A DNA stretch of 64,000 nt from Cytidiella melzeri (lineage: Eukaryota; Basidiomycota; Agaricomycetes; Polyporales; Irpicaceae): assembly GCA_022592445.1 (NCBI GenBank), contig JABYQR010000151.1, positions 1-64,000 of the forward strand. The letters run 5' to 3'. Numbering within the stretch: position 1 is the stretch's first letter; each line of letters begins with the position of its first letter. Shown here one piece after another: positions 54,381-64,000 of the stretch. Position numbers and translations under genes: made by a program. The notes beneath the pieces are model-generated. The model did not search any database, had not been told where the DNA came from, and worked only from the letters and a program-made list of their open reading frames with translations.

Positions 54381-55134
54381 CTACAAAGGGAGTTTCTCAA
54401 AATATCCTCCGTCTGCTACAAATGCAACTCGACTCGTGACCTCTGTCAACCTCTTGCGCAGTTGTGTGAAGTTGATTTGTCCTACTGACTGCAGGCCCCA
54501 ATTCAGTGCTTTGAGCTGGGCAGGCGTGCAAGTGGAGAGTACTTCCTCCGTATGCTCTATGAGGTACAGAAGTTTGTCGTTGAGTAGCAGGACTGATTTG
54601 ACCTGTGAGTCGTTGCGGTCACAGGTAAGTTCGATCAGAATCTTGAGGCGTCTGGTGGTGGCCTCAATCTTCGGCTTGAGAATGCCGACTTGGTCCTTGA
54701 TGGAGAACTTATGGAAGTTGAGTGTCACCGGTTTCTGCACGTCCGGTCGAGGTGGTGCGGGTGCCCGAGAGATGCAATCCTTGAGAGACGGTTTCTCAAT
54801 ACGGTTGGCGAGAGTTTGCATACGTTTGGTGCGTGTACGTTCCTTGATATACTTGTTGTCACGAGCAAACTTTTTGTGGTCGAAGTGTGGGAGTCTAGTA
54901 CCGAGAGGGTGGTAGTGAGGACGGCGTGAGACGTACGAAACAATGGCTTCAAGGTCCTTTTCTGTGTAGAGATGGGGACAACCTTGTTTGCGCAGTTCTT
55001 GTCGAGCCTCGAAAAAAGACTCAGGTACGTTACGACGGATGTGTACGTCTTTCGGCACTACAACCACGACGTAAGAAGGAAGATCAAGGGTCCGGGCCAA
55101 TACAACGTACTGGTAAACCGGGGGGACTAAACTT
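54381..55134 (-). CDS. G2 ORF0: conserved, nearly methionine-free ORF
   Basis: Open from just inside the primer site to TAG at 54381; coding-like from KVFKSLVPPVYQYVVLART. A single Met occurs (KRMQTLANRIEK). Shared with G1 ORF0: SFFEARQELRKQGCPHLY, KDL.AIVSYVSRRP, VTLNFHKFSIKDQVGILKPK, ALNWGLQSVGQINFTQLRKR, GYFE at the end. Likely all-helical. It is followed in the same frame by two TAG codons and then the gag leader, so readthrough would fuse ORF0 to gag. Function unknown. Confidence 0.6.
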
Positions 55135-55191
55135 TTAAAAACTTTGGGGCAAGGGAATATGCGGTTGTGCGACGTCCAGGCGAGTGTACGG

Positions 55192-55202
55192 AGATTCTAC
55201 CT
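55192..55202 (-). promoter_or_regulatory. G2 self-complementary primer-binding site
   Basis: Minus strand AGGTAGAATCT begins two bases inside the LTR. Its exact complement AGATTCTACCT lies in both G2 LTRs (55419-55429, 46284-46294), about 35 nt downstream of the TATA box. Confidence 0.75.
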
Positions 55203-55462
55203 AATGTCAAAAACACAACTAAACTCTATGAAGAGCGAGGAAGTGACAACGGGGGAGGAACGACGAGCAAACTCGCGTGGACAATGACGACAGGGGTGAT
55301 GATGATGAGGAAAGAGAAAGAAACGACGACGAGGGAGTAGCTGACAATGAGCTAAAGACCAGGATATATTAGTACAGTGATAGACCTAGTACAAGGTGGA
55401 CGTCACCTAAAGACCAGGAGGTAGAATCTGAGGTCTTTAGGGAGCTACAAGGTGGGTTTATA

Positions 55463-58440
55463 AGATAGACCCAGGTCATTTTCGACTACTATCGTCACAC
55501 TGTGACGTGTCATGTGATTATCACGTGCGCCGTTCCGATAAGCCTCTGCGCGTCGTACTTGCGCTTGAACATACTCAGTAGTCATATATTCATTGTAGTG
55601 TACGTTGAAAAAATATCAGACAAGATTTTAAACCATGTTTTCGGCTGTGAGACGTTCGAAAACATCATTATGAATCACTCTATGGCCGGAATATTTCTTA
55701 CTAGCCCAAGCAGCCTGCTTTCCATTAAGGCCCTTGTGGTATGCATCCGAAAAGCGCAGGGCTCGGGTATAGAAACTGGATCGAGATGGTCAGAACAGCC
55801 GTGGTATGCATGAATAGAATAGTTACTTACCAGCGAATACATTTCAGGGGCACCGAGTCCAGAGCCGCAACGAGATTTGCTTGAAGATCTGCCTCCTTCT
55901 TTGAGGCCGGATTCTTGCGGTAAATCCGCTTCGAGTAGCCCCAGCACTGCTCAATGGGATTGAGCTCACAATGGAATTTTGGGAGGAACAGGCAGCCAAC
56001 ACCTTCCTTCTCGCACTGAAGCTCAAGAAGGGACTTTGCATCTGTAAAGTCCGGCTGGTGAAAGAGAAGGCGACGGCAGCAACATGGGTTGGCCGAGTAG
56101 AATTCCAAAGGTGCGAGACCATTCACAGGCGGTGGGCATTGAAATTTTGGGCATTGCGCACGAAGCTGATGTGCGTTCTCGTAGCCCCGCTCGGTGAGAA
56201 TTGTTGCCATACCTTTGAATGCGCCACGACGTGCAGGGTCAGGGTCATCCAATGGGAAATAAAGCGGTTGAACAACGCTGTTTGATAGAAGTCCATCTGT
56301 CATTGGACGGCGCTCCTTGAGAAGCTTTCCATCAGGGCCGTATACAGGCTTCCCATCCGCCAATACGGTACTGTCAACCCCAAAATTCTTCTCCGGGTTT
56401 GAGGAATTCTTCGGCATGCTGCGCGCAGAGAGAGCATCATCGGCTCGTTTCAGGTGAGTGGGAGCATTGTCAAAAACAAAGCAATGGTCGTCGTTGGGCC
56501 ACTCTTGACGAACCAGTTTGATGGCAGCTTCAACTTGTTCCAAAATATCCGCATTTGTGTAGTATCCGTCTCTGCTCTTTCCGGGACGGAACAATCGACA
56601 AGCTGACTCCTTTCCATCCGCAGATTGCAGCCAGCCGTAGTCCGCAGAGACAAAGTCCGAAACCATTAGCGATGCACCTTCGCCTTTTGCTCGAGGTACA
56701 GCCTTTTCGCCTTCATGTACCCATCGTACCTTACGGCGATCGTTTGCGTAGAAGGTTGATTCATCATGCCACCAGATGACAGTTCGCCGGGATGGATCAA
56801 TGCCGTGATTTCCCTCAGGATCGGTACGTGCAATTTCATCCCCATTAGCATCGAACTGTCGTAACAATGGCCGCAGCTTCTCCAACGCTGGCAGGAACAC
56901 CTCTTGGCGATATTTAACGACGTCTTCGCGCTCATGACCATCAACGTACTGCCCGCTCGGAATCTGAGCCCATCTATACCGTAAACTGTGCATCCAACCC
57001 TGGGCAGTCGAAAGTCCGATGGTCTTCTTTAGCCCGAAGCGTGTTTGATTGTCCGGCTCCGCGAGAAACTCGACAATATCAAGAGCGCGAACGTGCTGTC
57101 CGACAGATTGCAGATGTTCGCTAAGTGCCACCTCTAGGTCCTCATTTTCCAGCGCTGACATATTCCACATGCCATGGCGGTTGACAGGTAGATCATGACG
57201 ATCACTAAGGAATCTTCGGGTCCATTCCCGGAGACGACGTGCGAGAGCTATTCCACCCTCATTAGCAACAGCCGTGCGCATTGAAGCATCAATCCAGCCC
57301 GGTGAGTCTCCTGTGATGTACAGCCAAAGGAACATCCTCATCATCTCCATACGTCTCTGCAGGACGTCACCACCTTCGAAAGGCTTTTTCCCCTTTCCCG
57401 AAGGTTTGCGAGGGTGAAGCAATGCCTTCAGATCTTCCCAGGCACGGCGAGCTTCATCTACTTCGGGGGGTGGAGTATAGGCCGAAGTTGTACATTGCGC
57501 GGGTATGTTGCTCCTTTCTGTGCTAGCCATTGACTCTAGCTCAGCCTCTCTTTCCTTCGCAGCGCCTTCATTGTCTGATTCCCGCTCAATAGCATCAATT
57601 TCGACAATGACAGGTTCTGAGACTCCCGGCTCCGAGCTCTCCGAGATGGCATCGCTCGCGAAGCTGATCAAGCTGCCTCGGCTCGACGACCAGTTGGACG
57701 AAGTGTTGGATAGAGTATATGGACTGGGAGAAGTTGTTCTAGAAGGCAGGTTGACGACAGATGATCCAGGAGAGGCCGTGAAACGGTATGACCAGGTGGG
57801 TGTAGCGATTTCCTCAAAAGTGGACTGAAGCCGAATTCTGAGCTGACTTGTATTCAAAAAGCGACCAAACGACGAGGTGCTAGACACACGAGACAGTGTT
57901 GGATTATCTTCAGAAGGTGCTGAAGCGGTAGAGTGGATTTCTTCAGAATTTGTAGACATTGGCTGATTTCCGACTACAGTGCTAATATTGAGCACATCAG
58001 AGCTCACGGACTCGGAGACCTCGCCTCGAGTACCCTGCTGCGCGTCCACTGAGGGCCGTGCTCCTCTCTAGAAAAGACAAGTAAGTTCACCCTCCGAGCC
58101 TGCTTTCTATGCTGCAGTGATAAACTCACTTTGTCGCCTATAGGCTGTTCATTCGAGGGCCAGCGGCTCAAAAGCCCTGAGACCTTCCGTTTTGCCTGCC
58201 CACCCCACTCAGTGATAGACTGAGAGATTCCTCGCTTCCGTTTCGCTGGCTCACTCATGCTGAATTGCAGCTGTGAGGTTTGCGGCCCTTGGCTTGGTCA
58301 GAATAATTTTTGTTTCATCGCACTTATGTCTACATTGAGCTTATAACCAAGTTATCATTTTATTCAAGACTTATTTGACGTGACAACGAGTGACAGCTTT
58401 TGAGACACGTGATGTAGTCGAAAATGACCTGGGTCTATCT
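55463..58440. mobile_element. Tc1/mariner-like DNA transposon, intact-looking
   Basis: 2978 bp with perfect 27-bp terminal inverted repeats that begin AGATAGACCCAGGTCATTTT. It is flanked by a TA duplication (55461-55462, 58441-58442); the uninterrupted G2 LTR at 46310-46330 confirms that only TA was duplicated. One three-exon transposase gene without any break. Confidence 0.95.
55628..58258 (-). CDS. Tc1/mariner-like DDE transposase
   Basis: Three exons (58258-58130, 58067-55831, 55775-55628) join in frame to 837 residues. Residues 1-270 are Ser-rich and basic at the start (MSEPAKRKRGISQSI). A helical region with FGLKKTIGLSTAQGWMHSLR may bind DNA. The catalytic triad is D in VIWWHDESTFYAN, D in CFVFDNAPTHL and E in FHCELNPIEQCWGYSKR. 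The spacing between the second Asp and the Glu is long, as in fungal DDE_3-type transposases. The C-terminus (KGLNGKQAAWASKKYSGHRV) depends on the second intron. No stop or frameshift: possibly active. Confidence 0.9.
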
Positions 58441-58935
58441 TATACATCTCAGACAAGGACCCCTGGTACCGGGTCTGTACTCCTAACACTGCCGTGGGAA
58501 CATATGGTGTGCTATGGTGCAATGTTCTACAATGTTCCACAATGTTCCAGCACCTTCTATGATCATGTGACCAGTCTGTCACATGTACTTGATCACATCA
58601 GGAGCCATGTGCCATCGATAAGATAAGATAAGGAAAAATAAAAGTAAAAGAAAAGTAAAAAGTGTGCCTTGTAAGGATAGCAAGCCCGGACCGTCTGGGA
58701 CCGAGACTAATTCCGCGCCATCATTGTCCGAAATCAGCCTACGTACAAAATTACTATATTTGGCAGGAGCTCCAGCGACTGCCTAAGGGAGCTCCACGAC
58801 TGTCTCTGCCTTTGTCTCCCTGTCTCCCTGACGTCTGGAACCGAGACTATCTGTCAATCAGACGGGTCTGGCATAGGGTAAGCAACGGATCATGTTATTG
58901 AGTACAACGGCGGGCACGTCCTGGCACAGGGTAAG

Positions 58936-60437
58936 TGTTGTAAATGCAGGGTTTTGATGCGTGCACGGGAGGGGGCTTGAAATAAGGGAACACAATGTTA
59001 TTTGATAGCTACACAGATACAAGGGTTTTATATTATTTTAGTAAAACGGATAGGACAAAAAGGGAATAACAAAACGAGTAATCCGCGCGGAATGACAAAG
59101 GCGGGCGGCGGGAACAAACGGAAACAAACAAGAATCAGGCGGAAACCTAAAATAACAACACTCCCCCTCAACAAGCAGAGCGTGAGAACAAGCGCGAGTT
59201 GCCTAAAAGCTATACTCCGGCGCGTCGGTGTGAGTGTGCAAACCAATCGTAGCGAGGGGTCCCGTAGCGACCATTGAAAGAGCTGCCGGCGGAGTCGCCA
59301 AATTGGACTGAGCGGCGGGCTTGTCCTGTTCCTCACATTCGGGTCTGATGTGACCCTCCTTGCCACACTTGTGACAAGTAACTCCAGTATAAAAACGCCG
59401 TTTCTTCGGCATAACACAAGTGGCTGCAAAAGCCTGGGTAGTACCGCGGGACTTGCACCGAGATTCCTCCTGCACAATACGACCAATAAGGCTGGCAGAG
59501 GTGAGATCGCCATCAGCGGTGGTGACGGAAACGAATGCGTCCCAAGATTCCGGTAACGCCGAAAGAATGCACATCGCGAGATCATTATCGCCCAATGCGG
59601 TATTGGTTCCCCGAACCATATTATATTCAATCCACAGACATTTAATGTCTCGGATTTTCACTGTGAGATCCTCCGTCTCGTCGATGTGGTAACCAAAAAG
59701 TTTGCGTCGGATAATGACGCGGGCAACACTGCCCTGAGTGGCAAAAACATTGGCCAAGGCATCAAAAGCCTCCTTCGAAGTTTCGGCGGCCATCACATGC
59801 ATCATCATATCATTGTTGATGCGGAGACGGATCGTGGTAAGCGCCTTCTGATCTTTGGCTTCCCATTCGCTTGTATCTCCTCGCCTCAGCTTTTCCACAG
59901 TACCGCTGACATGCCCCCAGAGATCCAATTCTCGGAGGATGTCGCTTAGCTGGATTCGCCACGTGAGATAATTTTCTGGTCCGGCGAGAGGGGTGATCCG
60001 ATACGCAGATGATGTCGAAGTAGGGACAGGGGTGGCAACTTCTTCAGCCATAATGAAAAAGATTTGATATCGATATGGTGGCCTAAGAGCGTATTGCTGA
60101 TGTAATGCTGCCCGAATAAGAGATGGTTCGGCCTAAGGGCACAATGCCGAGCTACTGTCGCCGCGAGATGAAAATCGAGAGGGTGTGCGCCTAGAGCGCG
60201 GGGCTCATAACCTGTTGTAAATGCAGGGTTTTGATGCGCGCACGGGAGGGGGCTCGAAATAAGGGAACACAATGTTATTCGATAGCTACACAGATACAAG
60301 GGTTTTATATTATTTTAGTAAAACGGATAGGACAAAAAGGGAATAACGAAACGAGTAATCCGCGCGGAATGACGAAGGCGGGCGGCGGGAACAAACGGAA
60401 ACAAACAAGAATCAGGCGGAAACCTAAAATAACAACA
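58936..60437 (-). mobile_element. gag-only non-autonomous copia-like element
   Basis: 1502 bp with 225-bp LTRs (58936-59160, 60213-60437) and the target duplication GTAAG (58931-58935, 60438-60442). It has a tRNA-type primer site at 60192-60212, a polypurine tract (TTGAGGGGGAG) next to the 3' LTR, and a single ORF, gag. There is no protease, integrase or RT. It must borrow these, most likely from a C2-like copia element, whose gag is homologous and whose primer site and polypurine tract are nearly the same. Confidence 0.93.
59203..60051 (-). CDS. copia-type gag of the gag-only element
   Basis: 282 residues, intact. AGPENYLTWRIQLSDILREL and TSKEAFDALANVFATQGSVA match the C2 gag (AENYITWRIQITDILSDM, TSKEAFDALANIFTTEGAVS). 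The zinc knuckle CHKCGKEGHIRPEC is near the end. It forms virus-like particles that could package its own RNA. Confidence 0.92.
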   Translation of the reverse strand: MAEEVATPVPTSTSSAYRITPLAGPENYLTWRIQLSDILRELDLWGHVSGTVEKLRRGDTSEWEAKDQKALTTIRLRINNDMMMHVMAAETSKEAFDALANVFATQGSVARVIIRRKLFGYHIDETEDLTVKIRDIKCLWIEYNMVRGTNTALGDNDLAMCILSALPESWDAFVSVTTADGDLTSASLIGRIVQEESRCKSRGTTQAFAATCVMPKKRRFYTGVTCHKCGKEGHIRPECEEQDKPAAQSNLATPPAALSMVATGPLATIGLHTHTDAPEYSF

Positions 60438-60595
60438 GTAAGCAACGGATGGGTTGCTCTTGTGCCAGTTCTGTCTATATATACAGTTGCGTCGATCACC
60501 GGATATTCCTTGTTTAGTATCGTACTGATCGCGCACTCGCCGACTTCCCGCCTCTCCTTCCTATTCCGTCTGTTGAGGCGGGTCACTCTCTGACA

Positions 60596-60946
60596 CTATC
60601 TAAATACACTGTTGGACATGTTTTCATTGCGCCGCAGGCCATAGAAAGTTTCGCCTGTCACAAGTGGATGAGTCGCTGGTGACAGGTGACACGAATGACT
60701 TAGCGGAGGGGATGGGCCTATGTGACAGGTGACACATCCGCTATGCGCTGACGCAAACAGTATGTAAACCCCCCGGCCGAATTCCGTCTTTCCATATTCA
60801 AAGGTGGTCTGAGAGGACGGGAAATGCAATACCACGTACATTACTACTCTTCGCATGAATGCCCAAGAAGTTAGGACTGGCACGTCAAGGAAAAAAACCT
60901 AATCATCTTTGTCTGCACTCCGCATCACTAACTCTACAACAATGCA
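60596..60946. other. intergenic region, no gene supported
   Basis: Contains two copies of GTGACAGGTGACAC (about 60681 and 60733); otherwise nothing seen. Confidence 0.5.
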
Positions 60947-62532
60947 CTACAAAACCCGTTGTGCCTTAAGCTTCTGGCTAAGAAACAAAAAGTCCCTGAA
61001 TTCACCCTCAAGCTCGTCCCAGTAAAGGGCATCCGTATCATGATACCTCGCTGAACGCATCCTCGAATAGCATCGCAGATCCCCACGCATGAATTGAATT
61101 CCTTCAGTGACTCTGCCTGCTCCCATGCCCGGGTGTACGTCGTCCGCTGCTTTCCAGAGGCAATCGGAGCGGCCCCACACACACTGGCATTGCCATTTCT
61201 CGCCTCGTCATGTCGGAAGAGACAGCGGAGGGTCATGTAGCAGAGAAGCGTGAGATCATGACTGCTCTGCAAGGCAACCCCTTTAAGATCCTTCCCAGTA
61301 ACTCGAGGGTCTGGAAAACCCAAATCGTACAATGCACGAATGTTGTCGATGAACCCTCCGTGTACTAGAGATCGAGCTGCGAAATGGTTCTCGTAGGCGA
61401 GGTACAACGCAAACCAAAGGAAGGGTGAGGCGGGGTGACGGCACCGGTAATCCGCTGGCGTGTAACGTTGCGACTCTCTAGCCGGCTCGTTTCCGTCCAT
61501 GAGCCGCTGAAGCTCGAGGAGCTCCGAGTCCGTCGGGTCAAACTGGGCGTTTGGCCTGGTTGCGCGTAAGATATGCTCGACGAGTGTAGCCGTAACTGGA
61601 GAATCTCGCTTTGGTAGAACGCGGGCAATGTGAGTGACGGGCCATTTCGGAGGGGGCCACAGGAAATGATTTTCCTCTAAAAATGCCAGTGATGGCCATT
61701 CAACATATGGGGTAGCGAGGTAGGTGAAGATGTGATGTATGTGTTGAGCGGGCTTGCGTTTGTCCTGGTCTGGTAAAGGAAACAAGAGCTTGAGCACTGA
61801 GGGCCCGACTCTAAGGCTATTACATACGCTCTGCGTGCCGTTGAAATCGAGGGTATGCCAACGGCGACGCAAGAGGTGTGTGAGGAAATCTTGGCGAGAC
61901 TCCGACGTCCATCTTTTGTCCTGCCACGACCTCGCACGGCTACAAACCCAAATTAGAACAGCGCACACTTGAGACGTGAAGTCTTACAAGGGCGTCGATG
62001 TACTTACTCGGGGAGTGCAGATTCAAACTCGGCCAGCCGTTGCAGAACCGTGAGAAGCTCTACGTCGGGTAATATAGCCATTGCATTCAGAACGCTCTTT
62101 CTGCTGCTTGATTCGTCCTGAGTGAATGTAAACATAGCTACCAATGCACCACTTCGCACTTTGTGTAGGTCACAAGCGAATATCATCCTGCCCACCCAAT
62201 CGCTAAGCTGACAACTCTTCAAAGCTTCAAATAAGTTGGCACACAGATACTCACCGTACCAGTTTTGAGATTTTCATTCCTGATCTCCCAGTCCGCCTGG
62301 GGCGCAACAGTCGATAGGTAGGGTGATCGTGCTCAAGTTCAAGCGCATTTGAGCCTGAAGTTCTATGCCAGGGGAGGTCGTTCGAGTCAGAACGTACACC
62401 AGCTTGGGGATCGTCCGTTTGGACTGTGAGAGTGCTCGATGTCTGCAGCGATGTAAGCTTGTTCGTCGCTGAGATGCATTCCAGATTGTTATGGGACACG
62501 GTGTCGCTGCCAGAGTGTTTTGAAGAGGACAT
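60947..62532 (-). pseudogene. paralogue of 32594-34152, C-terminal frameshift
   Basis: Same three-exon layout: exon 1 from ATG 62532 (MSSSKHSGSD..KISKL), exon 2 (LSDWVGRMIFACDLHKV..LQRLAEFESALPE), exon 3 (RARSWQDKRWTSESRQDFLT..CRHPASPFLWFALYLAYENH). A 5-bp tandem duplication (GAATTGAATT on the plus strand, about 61089-61098) shifts the frame before the conserved RYHDTDALYWDELEGEFRDF, which continues in another frame to 60947. The protein would be truncated. The family is unknown. Confidence 0.75.
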
Positions 62533-62546
62533 GGTGAAACTTGTAA

Positions 62547-62702
62547 CGTGACCATGTAGAGCATCTAAGCCACGTGATATGGGCACTTATTAGATGTGCA
62601 AGGGGTTTGCAAAGGGGTGGCAAAGGGGTGGCAATGAGGTGGCAAAGGGTAAAACTAGAGGTAAGATGCAAAAATTAAGGGCTATTTGGGCCTTCCACCA
62701 CA
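62547..62702 (+). repeat. degenerate G1-family LTR fragment
   Basis: GTGACCATGTAGAGCATCTAAGCCACGTG to AAATTAAGGGCTATTTGGGCC matches the outer 150 bp of G1-type LTRs at moderate identity, with expanded CAAAGGGGTGG repeats in the middle. It abuts the promoter of the 62532 pseudogene. Confidence 0.7.
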
Positions 62703-62864
62703 GCGCCCATGTGCACTTAAGATGGTCACATCAAGATCCCATCAATACTGTTGCCTGTTAAGGCAAGTCTTGTAGATACATTGAAAATCTGTAACAGAAG
62801 GCAGAGTAGGAGGAGGAGTAGGAGTAGGAGTAAAGACGGGGGTTTTCTGGTAAGTGGTTATCTT

Positions 62865-63110
62865 TCAACAAGGTTGAGATGGGGTACCTCGGTAGAAGTA
62901 GGTTTGGTGAACTTCACGCGTAAAACGACGAGTCTTGGCTTTATCAGTGAAATCAGTGCTCATCAACTGAGAAGAGGGAGTGTAGTAGTGAAGTTGAGTG
63001 AGGAAATGAGCTTAATTGGGGCTCATAACCTATTTGGATAGTATGAGAGTGAGTACAAGTTTTGAGAGCAGAGACTGAGGTTCTTTGTTTGCTAGTAGCT
63101 TAAATTCGAG
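62865..63110 (-). mobile_element. fragment of a C3-like copia element (leader and LTR end)
   Basis: Primer site GGTTATGAGCCCC (63030 inward), then a leader and TTGATGAGCACTGAT at 62963, matching C3 (TTGATGAGCTCTGAT at 35384). The gag frame ends after 32 residues. LTR sequence would extend right of 63030, boundary unknown. Confidence 0.6.
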
Positions 63111-63747
63111 CAACTGAGGCAGTCACAAGTCATACCCAGTCCCTCTGGAGTTGTATCTTTACGGACTGGCTCCAACCTTCATAATATCTTTGTGTGAATA
63201 GCATAGATTCAACGATCTCTCAGCTGCGCTGCTACCCGACTGTGCATGTTTTGTTTTCGGCGTTGGGACTAAAGATATAGATTGTAAGGAGCGCGCTTCA
63301 TTGTGTCTTTTTCAAACTCCGCGGTCCAAAAAAGGAGCATTAGCAACATCCGCGTTCTCCTCGACCTTTGGTTCGAGACTAAAAACATCCGAGACTCCGA
63401 TTTATCTTGCAGAACGCTGTAAAGGGCCAAGGCAGTGAAGACATGTGTATCTGCAACTTTGATGGTAGCAGGCACCGGACACTTGTAACATCTTCAACTG
63501 CCGGACTCAGTTGGTAACGTGCGCCGCAATCTCATGAACACAGGATTGACCCATTTGAGTTTGATAGGAGAGTTCCCCTATGTGAGCACAAAATCCATAA
63601 AGCCCTGGCCAACCAGCTACTACTAAAAGTACCAAACCCTCATTTTCTCACTTCCAGCGCTGGCCGGCAAGTACTTGCTGTTCACACCTTAAAACATTGC
63701 ACTAAAAGTTGTCTTACAGCTAACTTTCGAAGATCCTTTCGCTTCCC
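63111..63747. other. intergenic region, no gene supported
   Basis: No convincing coding region or repeat; includes the presumed promoter of the 63748 gene. Confidence 0.4.
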
Positions 63748-64000
63748 ATGCATTTCTCGACCCCTCTCGTGCTGTTTGCCACCATCGTCACCGGCGCATT
63801 CCATTCGGTGACGGTGTCTGCCATCCCGCACGGCCCCTATACCCCTGGGAAACGTGCTGAACCTGAACTTCCCCGATTGTTGGCGCTGGGTGACGGTCGG
63901 CCTTTCATCATCGTCCCAGCCTCCCCCCGCGCTCTGGGTCCCCAAATACGCACGATGATCTTGAATTCGGCTACCGCCCGCCGACGCCTCTATATATTAC
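63748..64000 (+). CDS. secreted protein N-terminus with Kex2-type site, runs off window
   Basis: Open from ATG 63748 to the window end (84 codons). Residues 1-25 (MHFSTPLVLFATIVTGAFHS..) form a good signal peptide, followed by a short propeptide-like stretch ending GKR, a dibasic Kex2 cleavage site, then AEPELPRLLALGDG. Strong third-position C/G preference supports coding. Too short to assign a family. Confidence 0.55.
   Translation, partial: MHFSTPLVLFATIVTGAFHSVTVSAIPHGPYTPGKRAEPELPRLLALGDGRPFIIVPASPRALGPQIRTMILNSATARRRLYIL

Larger units (their letters stand above)
46070..58669 (-). mobile_element. mosaic chromodomain Ty3/gypsy element G2 with nested insertions
   Basis: LTRs of one family lie at 46070-46564 and 55205-58669 (the latter split by a Tc1-like transposon and lacking its last bases). 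On the minus strand: 5' LTR, self-complementary primer site, ORF0, gag N-terminus, a foreign LTR (52957-53630), a second gag, protease, RT with an 84-residue deletion, RNase H, integrase, an LTR-like insertion (47230-49063), chromodomain, polypurine tract, 3' LTR. Many stops. Dead, chimeric, and the host of at least three later events. Confidence 0.85.
55205..58669 (-). repeat. 5' LTR of G2, split by Tc1-like element and truncated
   Basis: Pieces 55205-55462 and 58441-58669 match 46070-46557. The outermost 7-8 bp (TGTCACGA on the minus strand) are missing where the C1-family LTR at 58670 begins. Confidence 0.9.
58670..60595 (-). mobile_element. solo LTR of C1 family, carrying a nested element
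   Basis: Minus strand TGTCAGAGAGTGACCCG..CTATCCTTACA, related to the C1 3' LTR. With the insertion at 58936-60442 removed it has TATATATAG, and about 33 nt later ATCCGTTGCTTACCCTGTGCCAG, repeated with one change about 55 nt on. The direct repeat layout matches C1, though the donor here reads GACGTG. No target duplication seen. Confidence 0.75.

Overview
The window looks like a piece of a mushroom-forming basidiomycete (Agaricomycetes) nuclear genome. The reasons are the short 50-70 nt spliceosomal introns with GT..CTAAC..AG signals, a Kyakuja-Dileera-Zisupton (KDZ) transposon, chromodomain Ty3/gypsy and Ty1/copia elements, a nuclear nuo51 gene (complex I, 51 kDa) and several fungal orphan genes. 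About three quarters of the sequence is transposable elements, many nested. I saw no rRNA or tRNA gene and no CRISPR array.

Layout. 1-3961: 3' part of a decayed copia element (C1). 4000-4785: a small multi-TM membrane protein gene, incomplete at its 5' side. 4810-14780: a KDZ DNA transposon with long inverted termini and an 8-bp target duplication, holding a transposase gene (minus strand) and two passenger genes (plus strand), and itself hit by a solo gypsy LTR (13124-13879). 15294-15454: a Harbinger-like MITE. 16107-21007: a nearly intact copia element (C2) inserted about 180 bp upstream of nuo51 (21185-22985). 24797-26569: a five-exon orphan gene. 27167-30463: a 5'-truncated LINE with poly(A) and a 15-bp target duplication. 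30765-32156: a repeat array and a two-exon gene. 32594-34152: an orphan gene whose paralogue lies at 60947-62532. 34644-37984: copia C3, interrupted by a full-length chromodomain gypsy element G1 (37985-45785). 46070-58669: a mosaic gypsy element G2 that carries a 1.8-kb LTR-like insertion, another LTR and an intact-looking Tc1/mariner-like transposon (55463-58440). 58670-60595: a C1-family solo LTR carrying a gag-only copia-like element (58936-60437). 62547-63110: retroelement fragments. 63748-64000: start of a secreted-protein gene that runs off the window.

Most notable. Three gypsy LTR families and one copia LTR family share one 5'-leader design: TATA box, predicted start about 34 nt later, then a 50-68 nt GT..AG intron-like segment whose last 12-25 nt exactly repeat the 12-25 nt just upstream of its donor site. 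In G1 and G2 the primer-binding site is complementary to the predicted 5' end of the element's own RNA, as in Tf1-type self-priming. Both also carry an undescribed (to me) ORF upstream of gag that is conserved in protein sequence but almost free of methionine, within a leader about 1.1-1.2 kb long that nearly lacks ATG. Decay in several elements is dominated by CpG to TpG/CpA changes and CGA to TGA stops, suggesting cytosine methylation. All functional statements are inferences from sequence reading without database searches.
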